Below are positions 1 to 8,333 of a stretch of DNA of 64,000 bases, piece after piece; within the stretch, counting starts at the first letter, position 1; each line of letters starts with the position of its first letter. The DNA is from Oscillospiraceae bacterium (GTDB lineage: Bacteria; Bacillota; Clostridia; Oscillospirales; Oscillospiraceae), in contig JAFTYM010000031.1 of the NCBI GenBank assembly GCA_017461585.1, forward strand, positions 40,601-104,600, in the 5' to 3' direction. The position numbers and the translations under genes are program-made. A model generated the notes under the pieces. That model ran no database searches, was not told the origin of the DNA, and saw only the letters and a list, made by a program, of their open reading frames with translations.

Positions 1-1
1 T

Positions 2-712
2 GATGTTGATTCCTGGGGATGGGAAGAAACTGCCAAAACCGCCACAGTATTCTTAAAGAGGGAATATGCAAACAGCTGCTGGTTTATGAATGGCTGGTTT
101 GAACGTCTGCTTTCGTTTATGAACACAGAAGATGCATTGCTTGCTCTGATCGATGAAGATCAGAAGGATGCTATTAAAGCTATGTTCGACAAGCTCTCCG
201 ATCTGTACATAAAAATTGTTGATAAGTACATTGAGTATTTCCCGGATATTGACTATTTCTTTGTTCACGATGACTGGGGAAGCCAGAAGAGTCCCTTCTT
301 CTCTCCGGAAACAGGTGCTGAGATACTTGTTCCATGTATGAGAAAGCTGACCGACCACATCCATGCAAGAGGAAAGTTCTGCGAGCTGCATAGCTGCGGA
401 AATATCTTCAAGCAGATTGGAAATGTCTGTGATGCCGGCTGGGATACATGGAGCGGACAGCTTATGAATGACACTCAGACACTTTATGAGATGTATGGTG
501 ACAGAATCATGATGCAGGTAACACCTGATTTGTTTGATCCGTCTAAACTTACTATTGAAGAACAGCGCAAGATGGCAAGAGCCTATTGCGATAAATTCTG
601 TAATCCTGATAAGCCTTCCATGTTCAACGGATATGGAAATGAGGTCATGACCGAGGCTTACAGAGAGGAATTATATATTCGTTCACGCATTAATTACTGC
701 GGTTCTATTTAA
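2..712 (+). CDS. URO-D-fold methyltransferase-like protein, 5' end outside window
   Basis: The reading frame is open from base 2, so the gene starts left of the window; the ATG at 86 is internal. The protein aligns along its length with the complete gene at 1767-2855 (shared blocks NGWFERL, DEDQK, HDDWGSQK, ELHSCG), a uroporphyrinogen-decarboxylase-fold protein. This family includes true UroD and the zinc-dependent methyltransferases MtaA/MtbA, which use an H-x-C...C zinc site. The H-x-C part (LHSCG, about base 385-400) is kept, but the C-terminal Cys pair of the 1767 gene is replaced by a Gly-Tyr-Gly stretch, so the zinc site may be incomplete. A bicupin gene follows 35 bp downstream, probably in one operon. 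The enzymatic role is unknown; haem synthesis is unlikely given two divergent copies and no other hem genes. Confidence 0.8.
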   Translation, partial: DVDSWGWEETAKTATVFLKREYANSCWFMNGWFERLLSFMNTEDALLALIDEDQKDAIKAMFDKLSDLYIKIVDKYIEYFPDIDYFFVHDDWGSQKSPFFSPETGAEILVPCMRKLTDHIHARGKFCELHSCGNIFKQIGNVCDAGWDTWSGQLMNDTQTLYEMYGDRIMMQVTPDLFDPSKLTIEEQRKMARAYCDKFCNPDKPSMFNGYGNEVMTEAYREELYIRSRINYCGSI

Positions 713-747
713 CTTTAACAGAAAAAATTAAAAAGGAGGAAAATTCA

Positions 748-1719
748 ATGAAGCATCCGTATTTAATTAAAATCACCGACGAGGAAAACTGGCTGTTCCC
801 CACAAAAGGCTATAATAAAGACGGCAGCATAGGCGAAGATCAGCGCACAATTGTTCTGCCTGAAGGAATGGACAGAAGATACTGCTTTACTGACTCCGTA
901 ATGCGCAAGTCAGAAGCACCGGATGGACCTTTGATGACACATGAGCATCAGCAGGGCTATGAGACATTCTTTGTAGAGTCTGCTTCCATGTATTTCTACA
1001 TCAACGGTAAGAAGACTCTCGTTGAGGCAGGTAAGATCATCCACATGCAGCCCTATGAAGCACACAGCTTCATCTTCAACGGCGATGTACAGTTCCGCGG
1101 AACATTCCATGACTGGAACTGCGCAGACGATTCATTGGCAACCTCCACTCTGGAGAAGCATTATCCCGATGCAAAAAAGGACCCCGAGTTCTTCAGCCTC
1201 CTGTGCAGCAACATCGACCTTCATATGCGTGGTATCGCAGACTGTGAGGAGGTTCCCGCAGAGCAGGTTCCCAACGTAAAAGACCCCAAGAACCCCATGG
1301 CAAAGTTTGAAATCAACGGCGCAGTTCTTAAGATGATCACAGCACGTTGGGAAAACGGCGGCAAGAAGGAGATCTGGCTTGCTGAGATGGAGCCCGGCTT
1401 CTATGCAAATTGGGATGCATATCCCGGAACTCAGGATCTGTTCTATGTAACAGAGGGTAAGATCAAGTTCAAGGTATATGACGAAGAGTTTGTAGCCGAA
1501 AAGGATTGCCTCGTAAAGATACCCAAGTACGCACCCAGAAGCTTTGAAGTATTAGAGCAGGCTTCCATGTACGATGTAGGCGGCATCACACGCTGGTATG
1601 CTCTCCTTCAGGACTTCACAGCTCTTAAGAAGTATAAGCCCGAGGAGGCAACCAAGGAAGCTTATGATCAGCTTCGTGCAAAGTTTGGCTGTCAGGTTGC
1701 TGAATACGGAAAGAAATAA
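748..1719 (+). CDS. Bicupin protein, copy 1
   Basis: A 323-residue protein with two cupin barrels. The first has a complete metal site: H65-x-H67, E72 and H106 in the classic HxHx4E...H pattern followed by an Asn-Gly. The second barrel (about residues 205-290) has Trp, Gln and Arg where metal ligands would be, so it is probably structural. ATG 748 follows AAAAAGGAGG at good spacing. The protein is about nine-tenths identical to the product of 7248-8225. Bicupins include quercetinases, oxalate decarboxylases and isomerases; the metal set cannot separate these, and O2-dependent dioxygenases are unlikely in an anaerobe. It sits between two URO-D-fold genes, so it probably acts on the same substrate. 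Confidence 0.85.
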   Translation: MKHPYLIKITDEENWLFPTKGYNKDGSIGEDQRTIVLPEGMDRRYCFTDSVMRKSEAPDGPLMTHEHQQGYETFFVESASMYFYINGKKTLVEAGKIIHMQPYEAHSFIFNGDVQFRGTFHDWNCADDSLATSTLEKHYPDAKKDPEFFSLLCSNIDLHMRGIADCEEVPAEQVPNVKDPKNPMAKFEINGAVLKMITARWENGGKKEIWLAEMEPGFYANWDAYPGTQDLFYVTEGKIKFKVYDEEFVAEKDCLVKIPKYAPRSFEVLEQASMYDVGGITRWYALLQDFTALKKYKPEEATKEAYDQLRAKFGCQVAEYGKK

Positions 1720-1766
1720 GCTTACATTACACAAAACAGATTTCAAGAAATCAGAAAGGAAATATT

Positions 1767-2855
1767 ATGAGTGCACCTAAATTTGATCCCAAAGAGCTTG
1801 AGATAGTAGGTACAGTTCCGGCACAGTTTGGTATGCCCGAAATGCCCATTTATAACTATCCCTGCACAATGAAAGAAGCCGTCAAGGCAGCATACAGAAA
1901 AGAGCCTTACTGGATGATCTTCGGCATGAACATGAAGATGATGACTCCTGCTGTTAACCCTGACAACCTTGCTCGTGCATTTGCTTTTGAAGCTGAGAAG
2001 TATGAGCCTGTTGTTGACGGAACAGTTCCCGATATGTTCGGTATCGAGTGGGAGTTTGTTCCCTCTGTAGGCGGATCCATGGTCCGTCCCGGTAAGCCCT
2101 TTGCTGAGGATGCATGGGAGCTTCTCGAAAAGGTACAGTGGCCCAACCCCGATGAGTGGGACTGGGAACATAGTGCTGCGGTAAACAATCCCAGCTCATA
2201 TATGGATCCCAACAACTATAACCTTATCGGATTCCTGAACGGCTGGTTTGAACGTCTCATCTCCATGATGGACTTTGAGAATGCTCTTATGGCTCTCTAC
2301 GATGAGGACCAGAAAGAAGCTATCCACCAGTTCTTTGATAAGCTTACAGATCTGTACATAAATATCTTCGGTCATTATATTGATGCATATCCCGAGCTGG
2401 ACGGCTTCTCCATCCATGATGACTGGGGCTCTCAGAAAGAGACATTCTTCTCTCCTGCACTTGCTGAAGAGATGATCGTTCCCTATATGCGCCGCCTGAC
2501 AGATTATCTCCACTCCAGAGGTAAGACCTGTGAGCTGCATTCATGCGGTCAGAACTTTAAGCAGATCCCCAACTACATCAAGGCCGGTTGGGACTCCTGG
2601 TTCCCTCAGGTAATCGTTGATACCCAGAAGGCATTTGAAGAGTACGGCGATCAGATCATTATCGGTGTTGACCCTCAGATCGACCCCACAGGCAAGACAG
2701 ATGATGAGATGCGTGCTCTTGCAAGAGAATTTGTAGATAAATATATGCAGCCCGGTAAGATGGCGTTTTTCCATTACACCCTTGATTGCTGTACACCTGC
2801 GTTTACCGAGGAGCTTTATTCTTACTCCCGTAAAAAGTGCAGCGGCGAGCTGTAA
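1767..2855 (+). CDS. URO-D-fold methyltransferase-like protein, complete copy
   Basis: A 362-residue protein of the uroporphyrinogen decarboxylase (URO-D) superfamily. Visible blocks are HDDWGSQ at 217-223, H258-S-C260 in ELHSCG, and C341-C342 near the C terminus. H-x-C plus a distal Cys matches the zinc site of MtaA/MtbA-type cobalamin methyltransferases rather than authentic UroD. No corrinoid protein gene is present in the window, so methyl transfer is an inference. ATG 1767 is preceded by GAAAGGAAA. It closes the left operon, ending in a strong hairpin terminator. The paralogue at 2-712 differs in the distal Cys. Substrate unknown; the neighbours (bicupins, glycosidase-like proteins, exporter) suggest catabolism of a small plant or host molecule. 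Confidence 0.85.
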   Translation: MSAPKFDPKELEIVGTVPAQFGMPEMPIYNYPCTMKEAVKAAYRKEPYWMIFGMNMKMMTPAVNPDNLARAFAFEAEKYEPVVDGTVPDMFGIEWEFVPSVGGSMVRPGKPFAEDAWELLEKVQWPNPDEWDWEHSAAVNNPSSYMDPNNYNLIGFLNGWFERLISMMDFENALMALYDEDQKEAIHQFFDKLTDLYINIFGHYIDAYPELDGFSIHDDWGSQKETFFSPALAEEMIVPYMRRLTDYLHSRGKTCELHSCGQNFKQIPNYIKAGWDSWFPQVIVDTQKAFEEYGDQIIIGVDPQIDPTGKTDDEMRALAREFVDKYMQPGKMAFFHYTLDCCTPAFTEELYSYSRKKCSGEL

Positions 2856-2860
2856 ACAAA

Positions 2861-2894
2861 AAAATCCCCCTTACGGTGACGTAAGGGGGATTTT
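2861..2894. terminator. Bidirectional intrinsic terminator
   Basis: A 14-bp perfect stem (AAAATCCCCCTTAC and its complement) with a 6-nt loop lies between the convergent ends of the URO-D gene and the TetR gene. A-run and T-run flank both sides, so it can serve both strands. Confidence 0.85.
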
Positions 2895-2896
2895 CG

Positions 2897-3505
2897 CTAT
2901 TTTGAAGAGAGTACGGAGCAAAGAGGAACGGATAGCGCGTTGGCTGCCATTTGGGACTGGTGCTCGATTGTGATCTGTTTGCCGAAATCTATCCAGTCGA
3001 AATATGATGTGAGCAAACCGGTTGATGTGAATATAAATGAAAATGCGTATGCCTCGGGGTCTGCCTCCAAAGGTCGGTTTGCGGCAAATTTCTTAGCAAG
3101 GGTACCTATCGCTGCTCCAAATTTGCGCATAAAACCACCGTCTTTAAAATAAGGATAGACAGTATTGAATTTATCGATATTCTCGTTAACCATCGCGTTT
3201 GTTGCAAGAATGAACTCAGCAGGCTTGAAATCCTTGCTGCTGAGTATGCCCGCTGATACAAGCCTTGCGATATATGCATTTATGGTCAGTGTTTCGATGT
3301 CTGAGAAGGCATCTTCTACGGATTTGTAATGCATATAAAAGGTTTTTCTGTTTATCATGGCGGTCTGGCAGAGCTCGGTTATGGATATGTCAGACAGATG
3401 TTTGATTTTGAGTAGTTCTATAACGGCAGAGTGGATAATGCGTCGTGTTTTTACGATGCGTATGTCGGTCGTTTTTGACATTAAATCATAATCAATAAAA
3501 GACAT
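2897..3505 (-). CDS. TetR/AcrR family transcriptional regulator
   Basis: A 202-residue protein with an N-terminal TetR helix-turn-helix at about residues 15-65 (RRIIHSAVIELL, then SDISITELCQTAMINRKTFY). This is the usual family length with a variable ligand-binding C-terminal domain. ATG 3505 is chosen because AAAGGGAA stands about 7 nt upstream; an internal Met at residue 9 is an alternative. The gene is divergent from the glycosidase-like operon starting at 3727, and the shared 221-bp gap holds an 11-bp inverted repeat. It is therefore the likely local regulator of the island, usually as a repressor released by a small molecule. Confidence 0.88.
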   Translation of the reverse strand: MSFIDYDLMSKTTDIRIVKTRRIIHSAVIELLKIKHLSDISITELCQTAMINRKTFYMHYKSVEDAFSDIETLTINAYIARLVSAGILSSKDFKPAEFILATNAMVNENIDKFNTVYPYFKDGGFMRKFGAAIGTLAKKFAANRPLEADPEAYAFSFIFTSTGLLTSYFDWIDFGKQITIEHQSQMAANALSVPLCSVLSSK

Positions 3506-3559
3506 TTTTTGTTCCCTTTTACTATAATATTTCGACGTTATTCCTAAAAGTGTTACTTA

Positions 3560-3593
3560 TTCCACAAAGGAAAAATTATTGCCCTTTGTGGAA
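3560..3593. promoter_or_regulatory. Candidate TetR operator (11-bp inverted repeat)
   Basis: TTCCACAAAGG at 3560-3570 and its exact reverse complement at 3583-3593 are separated by 12 nt. The dyad lies between the divergent tetR and glycosidase-like genes. No T-run follows, so a terminator is less likely than a protein-binding site. Binding by the adjacent TetR protein is inferred. Confidence 0.5.
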
Positions 3594-3646
3594 AAGGTTG
3601 GCCTGATTTAAAATAATTATACCAATAAAATATGTAAAAGTACAGT

Positions 3647-3673
3647 TTGACACAGCAGATTTTCTGATAAAAC
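3647..3673 (+). promoter_or_regulatory. Possible promoter of the 3727 operon
   Basis: A perfect TTGACA at 3647-3652 is followed, 15 nt later, by TAAAAC (4 of 6 matches). Spacing is short, so the -10 assignment is weak. The rest of the 3506-3726 gap is A+T-rich and shows no gene. Confidence 0.35.
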
Positions 3674-3726
3674 AGAATAAAAGAAGCATAAACAGTTGCA
3701 TTTAAATAAAAGAAAGGATGATACGA

Positions 3727-5385
3727 ATGATTAAAGACTATCCTTTGGATATTACACGAGTTCCCTTCAGCAGACGGACTGCAGGGTGCATGATTTTCTG
3801 TGAAGAAAATGGAGCACAGCTCGATGCAGATAACGGACTTTATCTGTCACAGAATGTAGAAAGTGTGCTTATGGGCGGCGCTCAGTTCCTGCGTAATAAG
3901 AACTATCTTCTTATCACTCCTGTTCTCGGTGCAGAGCCTGTTGAATATACATATTCTGCAACAATGTCCAAAATCACCATTAAAGCTGATGCGGGCATTA
4001 TTGAAATTACATTTGACCGTGACCGCGGAATGCGTATAAAGGCAGATAAACTCGGTATTCGCCTTACCGCAAAGATGGGCTTCGGCGATGTTGCTGCACT
4101 TAACGGTACTGCAGCAAAGATCGAGATGGACACAGGCGTGTTCAACATCGTTCCCAAGGTAGGCACGATCACCGTAGATTCCCACTACGATCTCCTCATG
4201 TACAGATATTCAGATCCCGTAATCGAGCTTATTCCCGATGACGGCAAGCTGGAAGTTACCGTATATGACAGAACCTATGATCCCGGCATGGAGCAGACCG
4301 GCACATTTGAAGAGTGCGTTGCTGCTATGGAAGAGGATCTGAATGCGTTTGCAGATATTCTTGTAGATGTTCCTGACGGACTGGAAACTCTGATTTACGG
4401 CCTCTGGATCGCAGAAAAGCCCTTCCGCGAGACTATAGATATGTATCCTTCCAATGTGGTTACAGCCGTATATCCAATCGCAAAAGAGCAGCCCATTCTG
4501 GCCCTTCCCTTTAAGTGCACAAAAAAGGCTGCAGAGCTTATTACGAACTTTGGCGAGTATACAACAAAGCAGGGTCTTGTTCCCGAGTATGTAAAGAGAT
4601 CCATGGAGCTTTTCCAGACTGTGGGCATGGATTACGGATATGCAGCTCTTGATCTTCTGGACAAGGGCGATGTAAGCGGTGAAGATGCCGCCAAGATTTA
4701 TGACTTCCTTGCTACAGTTAACAGATGGTGGACAAATAACCGCACAAACGACGGCGGAATCAGCTTCTTCTATGCATACAACTTTGAGTGCGGCAACTTA
4801 AAGAGCAGCACGATTAAGATGGGTACTCCCGCCATAACTCCCGACCTTATGACAAGAATGATCCTTCTTGCACAGGCCCTTGCGGCATACGCTGAAAAAA
4901 TCGGTGCAGAGAGTGCGGCAGCAGTCTGGAAAGAAACAGCTGACGCCCGTTACCGCTTCCTTATGGAAAAGCTGTGGAAGGACGGAAAGTTTGTCTGCAT
5001 GCTGGCTGACGGAACAGAGTATGAAAGCGACAGCGTAATGTGCTGTGCACCCATCATGCTCGGCAAGACACTTTGCGCAGACGCAGCAAAGGCAGTTGCA
5101 GATACAGTTGTCAACAAGTTCCTGGTTCCCGGAAAGGGCATCACTGTTGAAGCAGGCGAAGAGGATATCGATACTGTCACAATGTCTCTCATTATTTCCG
5201 GTCTTGCAGATGCAGGCTTTGCAGCTGAAGCAAAGGCTGCTGCGGATGCGGTAATGGAATTTATTGCAGAGAACGGACTTTATGCGGAATATTCCGCTGT
5301 GACAGCACCCGAAAAGCGCTGTGCAGCACTTTATCAGCCTGTTGCCTGTGCAGCTGTTCTTGCAGCTGTATCCAAGACCCTGTAA
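3727..5385 (+). CDS. Six-hairpin glycosidase-like protein, probably catalytically altered
   Basis: A 552-residue protein: N-terminal beta-rich domain (about 1-200) then an alpha/alpha-toroid resembling GH63/trehalase-type six-hairpin glycosidases. It is a distant paralogue of the next gene: blocks such as PDLMTRMILLAQAL match PDVMSFIILCMEAL there. At the place where the neighbour carries the catalytic ESGWDD, this protein reads ECGNLK, so the expected acidic residues are missing. It may be a non-catalytic partner or have changed chemistry. ATG 3727 is preferred over ATG 3718 because AAAGGA at 3713-3718 is 8 nt upstream. No signal peptide, so cytoplasmic. First gene of the operon 3727-8225 opposite tetR. 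Confidence 0.75.
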   Translation: MIKDYPLDITRVPFSRRTAGCMIFCEENGAQLDADNGLYLSQNVESVLMGGAQFLRNKNYLLITPVLGAEPVEYTYSATMSKITIKADAGIIEITFDRDRGMRIKADKLGIRLTAKMGFGDVAALNGTAAKIEMDTGVFNIVPKVGTITVDSHYDLLMYRYSDPVIELIPDDGKLEVTVYDRTYDPGMEQTGTFEECVAAMEEDLNAFADILVDVPDGLETLIYGLWIAEKPFRETIDMYPSNVVTAVYPIAKEQPILALPFKCTKKAAELITNFGEYTTKQGLVPEYVKRSMELFQTVGMDYGYAALDLLDKGDVSGEDAAKIYDFLATVNRWWTNNRTNDGGISFFYAYNFECGNLKSSTIKMGTPAITPDLMTRMILLAQALAAYAEKIGAESAAAVWKETADARYRFLMEKLWKDGKFVCMLADGTEYESDSVMCCAPIMLGKTLCADAAKAVADTVVNKFLVPGKGITVEAGEEDIDTVTMSLIISGLADAGFAAEAKAAADAVMEFIAENGLYAEYSAVTAPEKRCAALYQPVACAAVLAAVSKTL

Positions 5386-5400
5386 AGGAGGTTTGCGTCT

Positions 5401-7209
5401 ATGTTTGGAACTCATGAAAAATTTAATCTTCAGAGACCTGCTTACGGTCGTGAAGGTTCGGGCTTTTTCCTCTATGAAGATTTTTATAACCATCTTCTCC
5501 GTCTGACCTGCTACAAATCAGGTGAGATGATAAGCAGAAGCGGATTCCAGTTTGACCTTAAGCTGTTTGCAGACGGTCAGGAGCAGGAATATACATATTT
5601 TGCAGACGAAGGATCCCTCAGACTTGACTGTGACAAGGGATATGCAGAGATCGCCCTCACAGCAGAGGATCACCTCCGCATCAGAGGTACCGCAAGCCTG
5701 CACCTGTGCCTCCGTCCTGCTATCCCCGAAGAGGGGACAAGCGCATGCCGCGGTGTATATCAGATGGCAAACGGTGATTGGGAAGGTGCTTTCGGCAAGT
5801 TTGGCATGCTCCGCCTGAGAAAGCTGGCAGGCGACATGAAAGTTGTTGCTCCCTGGAATTCCGAAAAGGGTATGTACGACGAGGTAACATTTGTGTTCGA
5901 GTCGGATGGCGGCGTTTACGAAGCAGCCGTATTTGAGGACATGACTGAGTTTACGCAGCTGCCCGACACATTCGATGCGTTCGACGATGTTGTTGCAAAC
6001 AACAAAAAATGCTTTGCGGAATTCAAGAAGAATTACAGAAATGTTCCCGATGAATATAAAGAGACAGCAAATTACTGCATGTGGCAGATCTGGTCTCATA
6101 AGTGCAAGGCAGTTGGCGGCTTCAAAGAGCCCATGATCTTCATGCACCTGCATTGGATGATCATTGCGGTTTCCTGGCAGCAGACCTACAATGCAATGGC
6201 AACTCTGAACAACGCCAAGGAAGCAAAGAGACTTATTGGAACCATGTTCGAGCATCAGGATCCCGATACAGGCGCTCTGCCTTTCGGCGTCAGCTACTAC
6301 GGCGGCGGAAAGGGCGGCACACCTCAGCCCCCGTTCCAGGGGCTTGGCTTTGCATTCCTGTTTGACCAGTTCGGCGATGACCTGTTCACATACGATGAAG
6401 CTGTTAAGCTCTATCCAAAGGTGAAGAAGTGGGTAGAATTCTGGCTCACAAACCGCAGCGCAGGCCGCGGAGACGATGTTACAGCAATTCTCTCCTCTCA
6501 TGAGTCCGGCTGGGACGATGCATCCATCTTCAATGATGGCTTCCCCGCAGCAAACCCGGACGTTATGTCCTTCATCATTCTCTGCATGGAAGCTCTTTCC
6601 AAGCTTGCAAAGAGCAGCCATCAGTACGCTGCATCCGAAGAGTGGGCGTCAAGAAGCAAGAAGCTCCTTGACACGCTCGTAAACGAGTTCTGGGATGGCG
6701 AAAAGTTTATTACACGCGTAAACGGAAAGCCTGTTGAGAGTATGAGTGCTGTTTGCTATGAGCCCATTATTCTCGGAAAGCGTCTGCCTCAGCACATTAT
6801 CGACACGGTTGCCGAAAAGCTGACAGATGAAAAGACGTTCCTCAGCCCCTACGGCATCACAGGTGAGTCTATGATGAGCCCCTTAAGCGGCTACGGAAAC
6901 AGATTTATCCTCGGCAGATGCGTAGCTCCTCTTAACATGCTCCTCTCCCTCGGTCTTTGCCTTGCAGGCAAGAAGAAGGAAGCGGAAAAAATCGCTCGCC
7001 GCTTCTGCGACCGTATTAAGGAAAAGGGCGTCATTCTGGGCTTCGCTCCTTATGATTACTATCCTCTCACAGGCGAAAAGGTACCAGACCTTGTAGACTT
7101 TGAGGATGTTCCCGTTCCTTCTGACGGCTGGCCCTGGTCCGGCTGGAGTGCATGCAACACAATGATCATGCTTTCCCACGTTATTCCTGAGGGTATGAAG
7201 GAAGAATAA
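5401..7209 (+). CDS. Six-hairpin (GH63/trehalase-like) glycoside hydrolase
   Basis: A 602-residue protein with a beta-rich N-terminal half and an alpha/alpha-barrel C-terminal half. Residues H367-E-S-G-W-D-D373 match the signature of GH63 and related inverting glycosidases, where the Asp after Trp is the general acid. Aromatic- and Gly-rich stretches (SYYGGGKGGTPQPP, around residue 298) resemble substrate loops. No signal peptide, so it acts on an imported or intracellular glycoside. It follows the paralogue at 3727 after 15 bp with a GGAGG ribosome site and precedes the second bicupin by 38 bp. GH63-like cytoplasmic enzymes include mannosylglycerate and glucosylglycerate hydrolases; the exact sugar cannot be read here. 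Confidence 0.78.
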   Translation: MFGTHEKFNLQRPAYGREGSGFFLYEDFYNHLLRLTCYKSGEMISRSGFQFDLKLFADGQEQEYTYFADEGSLRLDCDKGYAEIALTAEDHLRIRGTASLHLCLRPAIPEEGTSACRGVYQMANGDWEGAFGKFGMLRLRKLAGDMKVVAPWNSEKGMYDEVTFVFESDGGVYEAAVFEDMTEFTQLPDTFDAFDDVVANNKKCFAEFKKNYRNVPDEYKETANYCMWQIWSHKCKAVGGFKEPMIFMHLHWMIIAVSWQQTYNAMATLNNAKEAKRLIGTMFEHQDPDTGALPFGVSYYGGGKGGTPQPPFQGLGFAFLFDQFGDDLFTYDEAVKLYPKVKKWVEFWLTNRSAGRGDDVTAILSSHESGWDDASIFNDGFPAANPDVMSFIILCMEALSKLAKSSHQYAASEEWASRSKKLLDTLVNEFWDGEKFITRVNGKPVESMSAVCYEPIILGKRLPQHIIDTVAEKLTDEKTFLSPYGITGESMMSPLSGYGNRFILGRCVAPLNMLLSLGLCLAGKKKEAEKIARRFCDRIKEKGVILGFAPYDYYPLTGEKVPDLVDFEDVPVPSDGWPWSGWSACNTMIMLSHVIPEGMKEE

Positions 7210-7247
7210 ACCATCACGTAAGTATATAATTAAAGGAGGATAATGAA

Positions 7248-8225
7248 ATGGCAAAGAACCCTTACCTTATTAAGATTACTGATGAAGAGAACTGGCTGTT
7301 TCCCACAAAGGGCTACAACCCTGACGGATCTATCTCAGAAGATCAGCGCACAATTGTTCTGCCTGAGGGAATGGACAGAAGATATTGCTTTACAGATTCT
7401 GTAATGCGTAAGACACAGCTGGATGGTGACGGCCCTGTAGGTCTCCACGAGCATCAGCAGGGTTATGAGACTTTCTTTGTAGAGTCTGCTTCCATGTATT
7501 TCTACATCAACGGCAAGAAGACTCTTGTAGAAGCAGGAAAAATCATCCACATGCAGCCCTATGAAGCGCACAGCTTCATCTTCAACGGCGATGTACAGTT
7601 CCGCGGAACATTCCATGACTGGAACTGCGCAGATGATTCTCTTGCAACCTCCACTCTGGAGAAGCATTATCCCGATGCAAAGAAGGATCCCGAGTTCTTC
7701 AGCCTCCTGTGCAGCAATATCGACCTTCACATGCGCGGCCTTGCAGACTGTGAGGAGGTTCCCGCAGAGCAGGTTCCCAATGTAAAAGACCCCAAGAACC
7801 CCATGGCAAAGTTTGAAATCGACGGCGCAGTTCTTAAGATGATCACAGCACGTTGGGAAAACGGCGGCAAGAAGGAAATATGGCTTGCTGAGATGGAACC
7901 CGGCTTCTATGCGGAGTGGGACGGCTACCCCACAACACAGGATCTGTTCTATGTAACAGAGGGTAAGATCAAGTTCAAGGTATATGACGAAGAATTTGTA
8001 GCAGAAAAGGATTGTCTCGTTAAGATCCCCAAGTATGCACCTCGTTCCTTTGAGGTTCTTGAGCAGGCTTCAATGTACGATGTAGGCGGCATCACACGCT
8101 GGTATGCTCTTCTTCAGGACTTCACAGCCCTTAAGAAGTTTAAGCCCGAAGAGGCAACCAAGGAAGCCTTTGACGAGATGAGAAAGAGATTTGGCTGCCA
8201 GGTTAAAGCATACGGCAAAAAATAA
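7248..8225 (+). CDS. Bicupin protein, copy 2
   Basis: A 325-residue near-duplicate of the protein at 748-1719. Differences cluster around residues 24-62 and at the C terminus; the middle is almost unchanged, including long stretches of identical DNA. The first barrel keeps the H-x-H...E...H metal ligands; the second barrel lacks them. The start follows AAAGGAGG at 7234-7241. It is the last gene of the glycosidase-like operon, so each half of the island has its own bicupin. Recent duplication or gene conversion explains the similarity; function is unknown as for copy 1. Confidence 0.85.
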   Translation: MAKNPYLIKITDEENWLFPTKGYNPDGSISEDQRTIVLPEGMDRRYCFTDSVMRKTQLDGDGPVGLHEHQQGYETFFVESASMYFYINGKKTLVEAGKIIHMQPYEAHSFIFNGDVQFRGTFHDWNCADDSLATSTLEKHYPDAKKDPEFFSLLCSNIDLHMRGLADCEEVPAEQVPNVKDPKNPMAKFEIDGAVLKMITARWENGGKKEIWLAEMEPGFYAEWDGYPTTQDLFYVTEGKIKFKVYDEEFVAEKDCLVKIPKYAPRSFEVLEQASMYDVGGITRWYALLQDFTALKKFKPEEATKEAFDEMRKRFGCQVKAYGKK

Positions 8226-8245
8226 ATTACGATTATTCGATTTTT

Positions 8246-8310
8246 TCTTATTGTGCCTTTTGGCAGATGGAGCCGCCGTTCCCCGGGCGGCTCTATCTGC
8301 AACAATAAGA
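8246..8310 (+). terminator. Long stem-loop between bicupin and MATE genes
   Basis: An outer pair TCTTATTGT (8246-8254) / ACAATAAGA (8302-8310) encloses an inner 15-bp stem GCAGATGGAGCCGCC with a single G-U, looped by GTTCCCC. There is no clear T-run, so it may be a Rho-independent terminator variant or an mRNA-stabilising hairpin. It separates the operon from the MATE gene. Confidence 0.5.
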
Positions 8311-8333
8311 GTTTGAAGTGAGGGAGAAAATAA

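Noticed and set aside
1-2855. hemE (uroporphyrinogen decarboxylase of haem synthesis)
   Set aside because: Two divergent copies, H-x-C...C zinc-type residues and cupin neighbours point to the methyltransferase-like branch of the URO-D fold; no other hem genes.
5518-6621. 367-codon open frame opposite the glycosidase gene
   Set aside because: Codon-register shadow with no start signals.
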